Source of the DNA: Dulcicalothrix desertica PCC 7102
GTDB lineage: Bacteria; Cyanobacteriota; Cyanobacteriia; Cyanobacteriales; Nostocaceae
NCBI RefSeq assembly: GCF_003991905.1
Contig: NZ_RSCL01000002.1
Coordinates: forward strand, 401,142 to 465,141
Reading direction: 5' to 3'
Length of the DNA stretch: 64,000 nt
Numbering within the stretch: position 1 is the first letter of the stretch; each line of letters starts with the position of its first letter. The notes under the pieces were generated by a model that was not told the origin of the DNA, did no database searches, and saw only the letters and a program-made list of their open reading frames with translations. Positions 42,728-52,984 of this stretch are shown here, one piece after another. Both the position numbers and the translations under genes were made by a program.

Positions 42728-42846
42728 CATTCTGAGCGCAGCGTAAACAGAGTTTTCCCGCAGGGTAGAATCTTTAATTGTATTCTTGCTTTTTAGATTT
42801 CTGTTTAGAAGCTTTTCAGATGCTTCACTCCGTTCAGCATGACATA
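42728..42846. repeat. Inverted repeat of the TCATTCTGAGCG family
   Basis: TCATTCTGAGCGCAGCG on the left and CTCCGTTCAGCATGACA on the right are roughly complementary around about 85 bases containing AGAATCTTT and related words. This is a common type of cyanobacterial dispersed repeat. Confidence 0.7.
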
Positions 42847-42856
42847 TTATATACCT

Positions 42857-43978
42857 CTATATCAACCAACCTTTCAGGCGTTTTGCGATATGTGGGCGCC
42901 GGAGCTTTCGCATTGCTTTACTTTGAATTTGACGAACACGTTCGCGAGAAAGATTGAACATATTGCCAACTTCTTCTAAAGTACATGGCTCACTCGTTGT
43001 TAAACCATACCGCAATGAGATTACATCTTTTTCACGCGGTGTCAATACATCAGCCAAAACTTCCCATATTTCCTGACGCATCATGCTTTCGTTCATTTTT
43101 GCTTCAGGAGACTGATTATCTTCATCTTCTAATAAATCCATCAATTCGGTATCTTCTTCTTTACCGACACGATGGTTGAGTGAAAGCGCTTGACGACGTA
43201 ATTGTTGAAGCTGACGCAGTTGAGATGGAGGTATTTCTAATATGGCAGCAAGCTCGACTTCGTTTGGGTTACGTCCAAGCTGCTGTTTGAGTTCGCGTTG
43301 CGCTTTTTTCAACTTGTTCAGCTTTTCGACAATGTGAATTGGCAAACGAATTGTGCGCGCGTCATTTGCTATAGCACGAGTAATAGCTTGACGTATCCAC
43401 CAATATGCGTAAGTTGAAAACTTATATCCTTTATCTGGGTCAAACTTTTCTGTCGCGCGGTTCAAACCCATTGCTCCTTCCTGTATCAAATCCAGAAAAG
43501 GAACTCCACGATTTAAATATCGTTTTGCTATTGATACTACTAAACGCAAATTCGAGCGAATCATTTTGCGTTTAGCAACTCGACCTTGATACAACCGACT
43601 TTCTAATTGTCTTTCTGTCAAATCTAACTGCGCTGCAACTTGTGCCTTGGTTACAGGTTGCTCTGACTTCTCTTGTAATGATGCTTGTATTTCTCGAACT
43701 TCTTCTAAAAATCTAACTCGTCTTGCTAACTCAACCTCTTCATCGGGTTTAAGTAGCGGGTAACGTGCCATTTCTTTAAAGAAAGCTCCGACTGCATCAT
43801 CATGTTCGGTTTTGTTATATCCAGAAGGACGAGCTGCTCCCATCTGGTCACCGTCACGTTCATCATTGTCGGCAATCAAAGCTTCGTCGGCTACTTGTTC
43901 TAAAATATCGAGCGATGGTTCTTCAATATCAGTAGCACTTTCGATAATCTCGATTGTTTCCAATTCTGCAATATTCAT
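42857..43978 (-). CDS. Group 2 RNA polymerase sigma factor (RpoD family)
   Basis: The protein has 373 residues. Region 1.2 is DDAVGAFFKEMARYPLL, region 2 includes NLRLVVSIAKRYLNRGVPF and the -10-binding KGYKFSTYAYWWIRQAITRA, region 3 follows TIRLPIHIVEKLNKLKK, and region 4 has LTPREKDVISLRYGL with the helix-turn-helix SRERVRQIQSKAMRKLRR. The short N-terminus without the long acidic region 1.1 points to a non-essential, stress-type group 2 factor. Which of SigB-E it corresponds to cannot be decided safely here. Confidence 0.88.
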   Translation of the reverse strand: MNIAELETIEIIESATDIEEPSLDILEQVADEALIADNDERDGDQMGAARPSGYNKTEHDDAVGAFFKEMARYPLLKPDEEVELARRVRFLEEVREIQASLQEKSEQPVTKAQVAAQLDLTERQLESRLYQGRVAKRKMIRSNLRLVVSIAKRYLNRGVPFLDLIQEGAMGLNRATEKFDPDKGYKFSTYAYWWIRQAITRAIANDARTIRLPIHIVEKLNKLKKAQRELKQQLGRNPNEVELAAILEIPPSQLRQLQQLRRQALSLNHRVGKEEDTELMDLLEDEDNQSPEAKMNESMMRQEIWEVLADVLTPREKDVISLRYGLTTSEPCTLEEVGNMFNLSRERVRQIQSKAMRKLRRPHIAKRLKGWLI

Positions 43979-44972
43979 AGGTTTATGTGAGGAATGGTTG
44001 CTTCCGATTGGTACATAACTTTTGCGCTTTACTGCATTTATGCAATACGTAGATTAGAGTATCCAGGTATCGCTTTCTCGCGCGCGAAAACTTAGTAGTA
44101 AGTGCGCCTGGTTTATTTTCTCAAACAGATGCTTTGGCTAAAAGTTAATTATTAGCGTCCTTTTAGGCACTAGTTCTAGATTTTACACTATAACTAGTAA
44201 AATTTACTACGTAAGTTGTTTTGACTGAGGTCAAATTGTATTGATAGCTTACGCTTTGGGTAATTTTAACGCGAACTGTTAATTTTTTTTAAATCAACGC
44301 TTGCAGGTTGTAAACGTTGTACTGTAATCCAAATTAATTTGTAGTTTTTTTTTCAATTTTGCTTCAAATTCATCAAATACGTAAAATCCTCCTCAATCAA
44401 AATTGCATACACTTCACAGAAAAATACCTTTGCCACTCCTCAATGCTTAAATTTTTCTATAATTATTTGAATAACTATGAGTTTATGCTTTGTGGCTCCA
44501 AAGATACACAGTATTGTATTCTGTGCTTCTCTGATGATCTTTAACTTGCTGCCATGTGACAGTTTAAACTTTGGCATTCAGAGTGACTAGATAAAAGCTT
44601 CTCATATCGTAATAAGGTTGAATATCTACCGATGGAGGGAAAAGATGCTCTTACTTATTTAGTATATGAAGAAAAAATAATCTAAGCAATTACGAGCATT
44701 ATCGTGTTATTTTATCTGCGTCTAAATAAGTATGAATAAGTAATGGCGGCGATGCAATTAATAACGGAAAGCTTAAGCAATTCACTTGTATAGGAAACTT
44801 ATCAAGTAATATGACAAGCGAAAGTATTGATAACTACAATTTCTAATGATTTAGTTAATGGTTAACGGTCAGGTCAAAAACGGGAAAAGGGGAAGGGGGA
44901 AAGGGGAAAGGGGAATCATCTAGAAGGATATGAGATTTGGGATTATAATTCATTGATAAATAGATAATATAT
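43979..44972. other. Long intergenic region between the sigma factor and priA
   Basis: About 1 kb, A/T-rich, with no supported gene. It holds the promoter of the sigma factor gene (minus) and of priA (plus). A purine tract of repeated GGGGAAAG units lies at 44882-44912. Short frames at 44359 and 44855 look random. Confidence 0.6.
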
Positions 44973-47666
44973 ATGTACACCACAAGCATTGCTAGTCCAA
45001 CCAAGTTGAAGGTTGCCGAAGTCGGGGGAAGGTACCATAGCGTTACGCAACGTTTGGTAGAAGTTTTGGTAGATATTCCACCGGAGTTGGTTGAATTTGC
45101 AACGAAGGACGGACACAAACTCTACCCATATTTCATACCAACCGAGTTGGATATTCAACCCGGTGATATTTTAAGCGTTCCATTCGGCGCCTCTGTTGTA
45201 GGTGGCATCGCAATACGTTTGATTAATAACCCTCCATTAGGTATAGAAACGAACAAAATCAAGCAAGTTGAAGATGTTGTTCATAAGCATTTCTTCCAAG
45301 AAAGTTATTGGAAGCTGATGGAGCGGGTATCACAATATTATTACACACCCTTAATTCAGGTGATTCGCGCTGCACTGCCACCTAAACTGCTCGCGAAGTC
45401 ACAGCGTCGCGTCCGTTTAACCGTTGCAGGCGCCGCAGTTTCAACTTTAACAAATTCCGTCGAAGAACAATCTCAACCACTATTTCAGAAATTTAGTCAA
45501 GCTAAAAAAAAGGGTTTTTCTTTAGAATCTTGTATCGTATTACTCTTATTTTATTTACAAAACTTAATTGACAGTGAATATTTAATATCGATTTTTTGCT
45601 TATTGATATTCCGGAACTCAACGAAGCAAATACATAATGTCACATTCAATAAAATTTTAAGAATTCTGCTTCTTCAAACGGAAGGAGATTATAGCTTAGT
45701 TTTCTTGCAACGACAAGTTCAGGGAGCAACTCGTGCTGTCCGCGAACTTGCCAAGTTAGGTTTAGTCGAAAAATATATAGAACAAGCAAGAAGCGTTCGT
45801 CCTAAATTACAAAAAGCTGTCATTTTAACTGCTTACTCCTTTGCGGGTGATATTACCACTCGTCAGCGCGAAGTTTTGGAAGTATTACGACGACGTGGTG
45901 GTGAAATGTGGTTGGCTGAATTATTACAAATAACCGGTGCTGCTGCAACGACCATAAAATCTTTATCTAATAAAGGCTATATAGTTATTGAAGAAAGGGA
46001 ACTATTACGAAGCGAAAGCGATGAAAATGCAGGCAGCTTAACAGGAACAGACACAGCAAAAACCCTCACATACGACCAAACTCAAGCGCTGTCAAAAATT
46101 AGAGAAAGCCAAACAGGAACTATTTTGCTACATGGGGTAACAGGTTCAGGAAAAACTGAAGTTTACCTCCAAGCAATAGCACCTTTATTAGAAAGTGGAA
46201 AATCTGCTCTTGTATTAGTTCCCGAAATTGGACTAACACCTCAACTTACTGATAGATTTCGCGCCCGTTTTGGTAGCAAAGTTAGCGTTTATCATAGTGG
46301 ACTCAGTGATGGTGAACGCTACGATACATGGCGCCAAATGTTGAACAAAGAACCACAAGTAGTAATTGGTACTCGTAGTGCTATATTTGCTCCATTATCT
46401 AACTTGGGTTTAATTATCCTTGATGAAGAACACGATTCATCATTTAAACAAGACTCTCCCATTCCTACATATCACGCGCGTACAGTTGCGACTTGGCGTG
46501 CAGAACTGGAAAATTGTGTTTTGGTTCTAGGTTCTGCAACTCCTGCGTTAGAAACATTAATAGCTTCGCAACAGCAAAAAACTCTTTATTTATCTTTGCC
46601 CGAACGTGTAAACTCACGTCCACTTCCACCTGTAGAAATTATTGATATGCGCTCTGAGTTACAGCAGGGCAATAAATCAATGTTTAGTAGAACGCTCAGA
46701 GACGCATTAATACAACTTCAAGAAAAAAAACAACAAGGTATTTTATTCATCCATCGACGTGGGCATAGTACTTTTGTTTCGTGTCGTAGTTGTGGGTATG
46801 TAGTGGAGTGTCCGCATTGTGATGTATCGTTGTCGTACCATCAAACAGAGTATGGGGCGCCGCAATTATTAAGGTGTCATTATTGTAATTATGTAACCCC
46901 ACATGCGCGAAGTTGTCCACAATGTGATTCACCGAAGTTTAAATTTTTTGGTAGTGGTACACAAAAAGTCGCACAGGAGTTAGCAAGAGAGTTTCCAGAG
47001 CTACGTGTAATTCGGTTTGATAGTGATACTACAAGTAATAAAGGCGCCCATCGTAATTTGTTGACACAATTTATAAATGGTGAAGCAGATATTTTGTTAG
47101 GCACACAAATGCTTACTAAAGGTCTAGACTTGCCACAGGTAACTTTAGTAGGAGTTGTCGCTGCTGATGGACTGTTACATTTATCTGATTACCGTGCTAG
47201 CGAACGCGCGTTTCAAACTTTAACACAAGTAGCAGGACGTGCAGGACGGGGTGAAGAACCTGGGCGTGTAATTTTACAAACGTATACACCAGAACATCCG
47301 GTAATTGAAGCAGTACGTGGACATGATTATAAAACCTTTACCGCCATTGAATTAGAGCAACGGCAAGCACTTAATTATCCTCCGTTTGGACGGTTAATTT
47401 TGTTACGTTTGAGTAGTGTGGATGCGGTACAAGTTGCGAATGCTTCCGAAATTATCGCGGCATTTTTACGTGGTGGCGAAGGTTATGAGATACTTGGTCC
47501 GGCGCCTGCTAGTATTATGCGGGTAGCAAATCGGTATCGCTGGCAAATTATGGTAAAATTTCCACCTAATGCTTTGCCACAGTTACCCAACTGGGATGAA
47601 GTGCGTGAAATATGTCCTGACTCGGTAAGTCTAACGATTGATGTTGACCCATTGAATATTATGTAA
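44973..47666 (+). CDS. priA: Primosomal protein N' (replication-restart helicase PriA)
   Basis: The protein has 897 residues. An N-terminal DNA-binding domain (VLVDIPPELVEFATKDGHKL) is followed by the SF2 helicase: Walker A LLHGVTGSGKTEVYL and Walker B LIILDEEHDSSFK. The PriA zinc-binding cysteine pairs lie in VSCRSCGYVVECPHCD and RCHYCNYVTPHARSCPQCD, and VAGRAGRGEEPGRV closes the motor. PriA reloads the replisome at stalled forks. An unusual hydrophobic segment of about 45 residues lies at about 178-226, between the N-terminal and helicase domains, and makes the protein longer than usual. Confidence 0.92.
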   Translation: MYTTSIASPTKLKVAEVGGRYHSVTQRLVEVLVDIPPELVEFATKDGHKLYPYFIPTELDIQPGDILSVPFGASVVGGIAIRLINNPPLGIETNKIKQVEDVVHKHFFQESYWKLMERVSQYYYTPLIQVIRAALPPKLLAKSQRRVRLTVAGAAVSTLTNSVEEQSQPLFQKFSQAKKKGFSLESCIVLLLFYLQNLIDSEYLISIFCLLIFRNSTKQIHNVTFNKILRILLLQTEGDYSLVFLQRQVQGATRAVRELAKLGLVEKYIEQARSVRPKLQKAVILTAYSFAGDITTRQREVLEVLRRRGGEMWLAELLQITGAAATTIKSLSNKGYIVIEERELLRSESDENAGSLTGTDTAKTLTYDQTQALSKIRESQTGTILLHGVTGSGKTEVYLQAIAPLLESGKSALVLVPEIGLTPQLTDRFRARFGSKVSVYHSGLSDGERYDTWRQMLNKEPQVVIGTRSAIFAPLSNLGLIILDEEHDSSFKQDSPIPTYHARTVATWRAELENCVLVLGSATPALETLIASQQQKTLYLSLPERVNSRPLPPVEIIDMRSELQQGNKSMFSRTLRDALIQLQEKKQQGILFIHRRGHSTFVSCRSCGYVVECPHCDVSLSYHQTEYGAPQLLRCHYCNYVTPHARSCPQCDSPKFKFFGSGTQKVAQELAREFPELRVIRFDSDTTSNKGAHRNLLTQFINGEADILLGTQMLTKGLDLPQVTLVGVVAADGLLHLSDYRASERAFQTLTQVAGRAGRGEEPGRVILQTYTPEHPVIEAVRGHDYKTFTAIELEQRQALNYPPFGRLILLRLSSVDAVQVANASEIIAAFLRGGEGYEILGPAPASIMRVANRYRWQIMVKFPPNALPQLPNWDEVREICPDSVSLTIDVDPLNIM

Positions 47667-47681
47667 TTCTACTCTCTACGT

Positions 47682-47725
47682 CTCTGTGTTTATGGGGTAA
47701 AAATATTTACCCCATAAACACAGAG
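47682..47725. terminator. Perfect 20-bp hairpin downstream of priA
   Basis: CTCTGTGTTTATGGGGTAAA pairs completely with its reverse complement around AATA. It lies 16 bases after the priA stop codon, so it is a probable terminator or barrier to read-through into kdpA. Confidence 0.75.
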
Positions 47726-47848
47726 TACACAGAGCAAGAAAAGAAGATTTTTGAGATGATATCAATATAAATTAATCGATTGCCGTTATTATTTGATGCA
47801 CGGGCATAAGTGCTTGCGAAAAATCTTATTAAATTGTAGATACATATA

Positions 47849-49531
47849 ATGCTGTTACAAGGATTTTTGCAAATTGTTTTAACGCTGTGTATTGTTATTG
47901 CGATAACCCCGTTACTTGGCAAATACATAGCAAAGGTGTTTATGGGTGAGCGAACACTTCTCGACCCAATTATGAATTCGTTAGAACGAATTATATATGT
48001 CCTAGGAGGTATTGCGCGTCGTGACGATATGACAGGTTGGCAGTATGCACGCGCTGTGATTTACACCAATGTATTTATGGGTGGGTTTGTATATATATTA
48101 TTAATGAGTCAGCGGGCGCTACCGCTAAACCCAAATAAATTTGGCGCCATGCGGTGGGATACTGCACTGCATACAACGATTTCATTTCTCACCAATACTG
48201 ACCAGCAGCATTATGCGGGTGAAACAACTTTAAGTTATTTCAGTCAAACAGCAGCTTTAACATTTTTGATGTTTACTTCTGCTGCAACAGGTTTAGCTGT
48301 TGGCATTGCTTTTATTCGTGGTTTAACTGGAAAAAAGTTGGGAAATTTTTATATAGATATAACTCGTGCAATTACACGGTTATTACTGCCACTTTCGCTG
48401 GTTGGAGCAATAGTACTGCTAAATCAAGGTGTACCACAAACATTCGCACCAACTCAAGAAGTAGTAACTCTTGAAGGCGCCAGACAGTATATTGCCAGGG
48501 GGCCAGTCGCATCGTTCGAGATGATAAAGCAATTAGGTGAGAACGGCGGTGGTTTTTTTGGCACCAACTCTGCACATCCATTTGAAAATCCCAATAATAT
48601 ATCAAACTTAATCGAAATCATCGCAATGGTATGCATCCCCAGTGCGTTGATATATACCTATGGTGTGTTTGCCAATAATATAAAACAAGCTTGGCTACTG
48701 TACTGGATGGTACTTATCATCTTTGTTGTGTTAGTAGGAGTAACAGCAATTGGCGAATATCAAGGAAATCCACTTATAAATAGTAGTGTTGGAATAGAAC
48801 AGCCAAATTTAGAAGGTAAAGAAATACGTTTTGGTTGGGCACAAACGGCATTATGGGCGGTGCTGACGACTGCCACAATGTGCGGTGCCGTAAATGGAAT
48901 GCATGACTCACTTATGCCAGCAGGTGGATTTTCAACTTTACTAAATATGTTTCTACAAATTGTCTGGGGTGGACAAGGTACAGGAACAGCATATTTATTT
49001 ATATTTGTAATTTTGACGGTATTCGTTACAGGGTTGATGGTAGGACGTACTCCAGAATTTTTGGGACGTAAAATCGAACAGCGTGAAATTGTACTCGCAA
49101 GTCTCATACTATTGATTCATCCAATTGCCGTCTTGATCCCCAGTGCTATTACCCTTGCTTTTCCCAAGACATTGGCAGGAATTAGCAACCCAGGATTTCA
49201 CGGTATTTCACAAGTAGTATACGAATACGCATCAGCAAGTGCTAATAATGGTTCAGGGCTGGAAGGCTTGAACGATAATACGTTGTGGTGGAATTTAAGC
49301 GCAGCAGTAAGCATGATAATTGGACGGTATATTCCAATTATTGCAATTTTATTACTCGCCGAAAGTATGGGCAAAAAACAACCCGTTCCCGAAACTCCAG
49401 GAACCTTGCGAACTGATACTTCACTGTTTGTAACTGTAACCGCAGGTGTTATTCTCATACTCGGAGTTTTAACCTTTTTCCCCGTTCTCGCCCTAGGTCC
49501 AATCGCCGAAGGCTTTAAAATTGCAAAATGA
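47849..49531 (+). CDS. kdpA: Potassium-transporting ATPase subunit KdpA
   Basis: The protein has 560 residues and about ten membrane segments with the four KdpA selectivity loops, for example [14 protein letters not shown] and [19 protein letters not shown]. KdpA is the K+-selective channel-like subunit of the high-affinity KdpFABC pump. It is followed after 108 bases, filled with inverted heptamer repeats, by kdpB. Confidence 0.95.
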   Translation: MLLQGFLQIVLTLCIVIAITPLLGKYIAKVFMGERTLLDPIMNSLERIIYVLGGIARRDDMTGWQYARAVIYTNVFMGGFVYILLMSQRALPLNPNKFGAMRWDTALHTTISFLTNTDQQHYAGETTLSYFSQTAALTFLMFTSAATGLAVGIAFIRGLTGKKLGNFYIDITRAITRLLLPLSLVGAIVLLNQGVPQTFAPTQEVVTLEGARQYIARGPVASFEMIKQLGENGGGFFGTNSAHPFENPNNISNLIEIIAMVCIPSALIYTYGVFANNIKQAWLLYWMVLIIFVVLVGVTAIGEYQGNPLINSSVGIEQPNLEGKEIRFGWAQTALWAVLTTATMCGAVNGMHDSLMPAGGFSTLLNMFLQIVWGGQGTGTAYLFIFVILTVFVTGLMVGRTPEFLGRKIEQREIVLASLILLIHPIAVLIPSAITLAFPKTLAGISNPGFHGISQVVYEYASASANNGSGLEGLNDNTLWWNLSAAVSMIIGRYIPIIAILLLAESMGKKQPVPETPGTLRTDTSLFVTVTAGVILILGVLTFFPVLALGPIAEGFKIAK

Positions 49532-49635
49532 GTGCTGAGTGCTGAGTAGTAAGTGGTAACTCCTAACTCATAACTATACTCAGCACTCAGCAATTCTTCT
49601 CAGCACTTCTTCTCAGCACTTTCAACTCAGCACTT
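49530..49635. repeat. Inverted heptamer repeats between kdpA and kdpB
   Basis: AGTGCTG copies (49530-49548) face ACTCAGCACT copies (49577-49635). This is the same arrangement as in the nrt operon gaps. Confidence 0.87.
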
Positions 49636-49639
49636 AATT

Positions 49640-51718
49640 ATGATGCGTCAACGTAATCGTTCGAGTGACCGTAAAAACCCGCGTAAGCAATCGAAAGTCA
49701 ATGATAAAGGACTTTACGCGCGCGCGGTTAAAGATGCTTTTGTTAAGCTGAATCCTAAAGTAGCTATCCGTAACCCAGTAATGTTTCTGGTATGGATTGG
49801 AACATTAATTACTTTAGCTGTAACTATTGACCCAAATTTATTCGGGCCAGTCACAGGAAAAAATGTGGAGCTTTTCAATGGGCTAGTTACTGTAATTCTA
49901 TTTTTAACGGTGTTATTTGCGAACTTTGCCGAAGCTTTTGCAGAAGGACGTGGTAAAGCACAAGCTTCAGCGCTGCGTTCTACTAAATCTGAAACAATTG
50001 CAAAACAACTTGCACCTGATGGCAGTATCACAGAAGTTTCTTCTACAACTTTGAAACGTGGTGATACCGTTTATGTCACAGCAGGTGATATCATTCCTGC
50101 TGACGGAGAAGTGACGATGGGGGTTGCGAGCGTTGATGAGTCGGCAATTACTGGTGAATCGGCGCCTGTTTTAAAAGAATCTGGCTCTGATATTGCCAGT
50201 TCTGTAACTGGAGGAACGCGAATTATTTCTGACGAGTTAATTATTCGTATTACTGCCGAACCTGGTAAAGGTTTTATAGACAGAATGATTGCTTTAGTAG
50301 AAGGCGCCGAGCGTAGCAAAACACCCAACGAAATTGCATTAACAGTACTACTTGCTGTTCTAACATTAGTGTTTCTTTTTGTAATCGTAACACTACCTGC
50401 GCTCGCTTACTACGTTAATAGTCCTGTTAGCGTTCCTGTATTGATAGCCTTACTTGTAGCTTTAATTCCTACTACCATTGGTGGATTACTCAGTGCTATT
50501 GGTATCGCTGGTATGGATAGAGTGGCTCAGTTCAATGTTATTGCTACTTCTGGACGTGCAGTCGAAGCTTGTGGCGATGTTAATACATTAGTATTAGATA
50601 AAACAGGTACTATTACACTTGGCAACCGACTGGCAGAAGAATTTATCCCTATTAACAATCATACTATTCAAGAAATAGCCCAAGTTGCATTATGGGCAAG
50701 TATATTTGATGATACGCCGGAAGGGAAATCAATAGTTCGATTAGCCGAACGTTTAGGCGCCATCATTGATTTTGACAGTAGTTATTCCCAAGGAGTAGAA
50801 TTTTCTGCCAAAACTCGCATGAGCGGTACAAATTTACCTGATGGTAGTCAAATACGAAAAGGAGCAGTAGGAGCAATAAAAGGATTTGTGCGCTCTCGTG
50901 GAGGTTATGACTCACCGGAATTAGACACAGCTTACACGCGAGTTTCTTCTCAAGGTGGAACTCCACTTGCTGTTGCTGTTGATGGGGAAATATATGGAGT
51001 AATTTATCTCAAAGATATTGTTAAACCAGGTATTCGCGAGCGTTTTGAACAATTGCGACGTATGGGTGTGCGTACTGTAATGTTAACTGGAGATAACAGA
51101 ATTACTGCTTCTGTAATTGCACGTGAAGCTGGAGTTGATGATTTTATTGCGGAAGCAACACCCGAAGACAAAATCGAAGTTATTCAACAAGAACAAGCGC
51201 AAGGTAAGCTTGTTGCGATGACAGGAGACGGAACAAATGACGCACCAGCACTTGCACAGGCAAACGTTGGTGTTGCGATGAATACCGGGACTCAAGCAGC
51301 TAAAGAAGCAGCTAATATGGTTGACTTAGACTCAGACCCTACCAAGCTTATTGATATAGTCGGAATTGGGAAACAGTTATTGATAACACGTGGCGCCTTA
51401 ACAACCTTTTCAATTGCGAATGACATCGCCAAGTATTTTGCAATTATACCTGTATTATTTGCTAGTACAAATTTACAGAGTTTAAATATAATGCGTTTAA
51501 GCAGTACAAATTCGGCGGTACTATCAGCATTGATTTATAATGCGTTAATTATTCCGGCATTAATCCCTTTAGCATTAAAAGGAGTGAAATTTCAACCATT
51601 AATAGCAAATCAATTATTACAACAAAATATATTGATTTATGGGTTAGGAGGAGTAATTGCACCATTTATTGTCATTAAGTTTCTTGACGTTATTATTACT
51701 ATCATAGGATTAGCATGA
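49640..51718 (+). CDS. kdpB: Potassium-transporting P-type ATPase subunit KdpB
   Basis: The protein has 692 residues. The phosphorylated aspartate is D320 in [14 protein letters not shown]; the actuator [10 protein letters not shown] and hinge [16 protein letters not shown] are intact. It hydrolyses ATP to drive K+ uptake through KdpA. The stop overlaps the start of kdpG by 4 bases. The N-terminus [17 protein letters not shown] is strongly basic and longer than in E. coli, as I recall for cyanobacterial KdpB. Confidence 0.95.
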   Translation: MMRQRNRSSDRKNPRKQSKVNDKGLYARAVKDAFVKLNPKVAIRNPVMFLVWIGTLITLAVTIDPNLFGPVTGKNVELFNGLVTVILFLTVLFANFAEAFAEGRGKAQASALRSTKSETIAKQLAPDGSITEVSSTTLKRGDTVYVTAGDIIPADGEVTMGVASVDESAITGESAPVLKESGSDIASSVTGGTRIISDELIIRITAEPGKGFIDRMIALVEGAERSKTPNEIALTVLLAVLTLVFLFVIVTLPALAYYVNSPVSVPVLIALLVALIPTTIGGLLSAIGIAGMDRVAQFNVIATSGRAVEACGDVNTLVLDKTGTITLGNRLAEEFIPINNHTIQEIAQVALWASIFDDTPEGKSIVRLAERLGAIIDFDSSYSQGVEFSAKTRMSGTNLPDGSQIRKGAVGAIKGFVRSRGGYDSPELDTAYTRVSSQGGTPLAVAVDGEIYGVIYLKDIVKPGIRERFEQLRRMGVRTVMLTGDNRITASVIAREAGVDDFIAEATPEDKIEVIQQEQAQGKLVAMTGDGTNDAPALAQANVGVAMNTGTQAAKEAANMVDLDSDPTKLIDIVGIGKQLLITRGALTTFSIANDIAKYFAIIPVLFASTNLQSLNIMRLSSTNSAVLSALIYNALIIPALIPLALKGVKFQPLIANQLLQQNILIYGLGGVIAPFIVIKFLDVIITIIGLA

Positions 51719-51915
51719 GCTACTTTAGTCGAAAAAAATTACCAATTATATTTTTTTTAATAACGTGCTTCAATATAGTGATTATGCCTGTAGTTTATGC
51801 CGCAACAGGTAAGTTAGAACCACGTCATACGTATGCACTTGCTGGACTTGGCATTATTACCCTTGGGTTAGTAATTTATTTATTTGACGTAGTATTTCAT
51901 CCCGATAGATATTGA
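51715..51915 (+). CDS. kdpG: Small Kdp subunit KdpG
   Basis: The protein has 66 residues and two hydrophobic segments ([20 protein letters not shown] and [20 protein letters not shown]) and ends VVFHPDRY. In Anabaena L-31 the operons have the order kdpA-kdpB-kdpG-kdpC, with KdpG in place of KdpF; this position and size match. The C-terminal helix resembles KdpF. It overlaps kdpB and precedes kdpC by 24 bases. Confidence 0.82.
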   Translation: MSYFSRKKLPIIFFLITCFNIVIMPVVYAATGKLEPRHTYALAGLGIITLGLVIYLFDVVFHPDRY

Positions 51916-51939
51916 ATATTAGATAAATATTAAATAATT

Positions 51940-52548
51940 ATGTTACAAAATATTCTTAAAGCCATTCGCATTAGCGTAATTTTATGGCTAATAACAGGAG
52001 TTGTATATCCCTTACTAATTTTTGGCGTTGGACAATTACCAGCGCTGCGTGAAAAAGCGAACGGTAGTATTGTTTACAATTTAGAGAACAAACCATATGG
52101 TTCATCTTTAATTGGTCAAGTATTTACATCCGAGCGTTACTTTTATACTCGTCCTAGCGCAGTTCGCTATAGCCAAGGCAGACAAGGTAGACCAACAGGA
52201 GTATCAGGCGCCAGTAACTTAGCTACAAGCAATCCTGATTTACTCAAGCGTGTCGTCGATACAGCAAATCAATTACGTGATGAAAACGTATCACCCATAG
52301 TAGGAGACTTTATCTACACTTCAGGTTCTGGTTTAGACCCTCATATTTCTTTACGAGCAGCGCAGGCACAAATCGAACGAGTCGCAAAAGCGCGTGGTAT
52401 ACGACCAGAAGAAGTCATACCACTAATAAATCGCTCCACTGACAATCGATTTCTAGGTATTTTTGGCGAACCTGGTGTAAATGTTCTAAGACTCAACTAT
52501 ACGCTCGATTTAAATGAACGAGTTTCTAACCAGCGCCGAAATCAATAG
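51940..52548 (+). CDS. kdpC: Potassium-transporting ATPase subunit KdpC
   Basis: The protein has 202 residues. An N-terminal membrane helix (ISVILWLITGVVYPLLIFGV) is followed by the KdpC motifs GSSLIGQVFTSERYFYTRPS and SGSGLDPHISLRAAQAQIER. KdpC stabilises the pump and contributes to ATP affinity. It is the last gene of kdpABGC. No kdpD or kdpE follows in the window. Confidence 0.94.
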   Translation: MLQNILKAIRISVILWLITGVVYPLLIFGVGQLPALREKANGSIVYNLENKPYGSSLIGQVFTSERYFYTRPSAVRYSQGRQGRPTGVSGASNLATSNPDLLKRVVDTANQLRDENVSPIVGDFIYTSGSGLDPHISLRAAQAQIERVAKARGIRPEEVIPLINRSTDNRFLGIFGEPGVNVLRLNYTLDLNERVSNQRRNQ

Positions 52549-52984
52549 CAAAATCCTAGAACTCGGCTTGATCAAGAGTATTAATTTTTACTAAAGATAT
52601 AATAGTAAATTATTCAAATACGTAGACAATAATTCACTGAACTTAATATAGATTTCAATAGATTTTACGGATGATTTAGCTATCTACCGTAGCAAATTCT
52701 GCTCGTCAATTCAGAAAAAATGTTGAGTCTAATCATTTAAAGTACGCAGAATCAGCACCTAAGCGGTTGTTATGTGCAGGCGCCGGGTGTTATCTATTTA
52801 TCTACGCAAAATCAAATATAATTACACATTTTCTTAACAAGCTGCAACTGCAATAGGGCGTATATTTTTTATTAATCTTCTGTTAATCTTTTGTTTGAGT
52901 AACTTTTCATACAGATACAAGTATCAAAAATTACTCATAATTATGCAAGTGACACAACTCGTTCGACCTTGGGAACTTTAAAAA
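52549..52984. other. Intergenic region with the ammonium transporter promoter
   Basis: No gene. The last 90 bases carry two perfect NtcA consensus sequences and a -10-like CATAAT (described separately). Confidence 0.75.
52899..52941 (+). promoter_or_regulatory. NtcA-type promoter of the ammonium transporter gene
   Basis: GTAACTTTTCATAC (52899-52912) fits GTAN8TAC exactly and is followed after 23 bases by CATAAT (52936-52941), the layout of NtcA-activated promoters. A second exact match, GTATCAAAAATTAC (52921-52934), lies 22 bases downstream, two helical turns away and overlapping the region just before the -10. Transcription would start near 52948. The positions are seen; activation is inferred from NtcA biology. 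Confidence 0.75.

Noticed and set aside
44359-44544. Short frame between the sigma factor and priA
   Set aside because: A/T-rich, unusual residue use, no ribosome site and no family resemblance.
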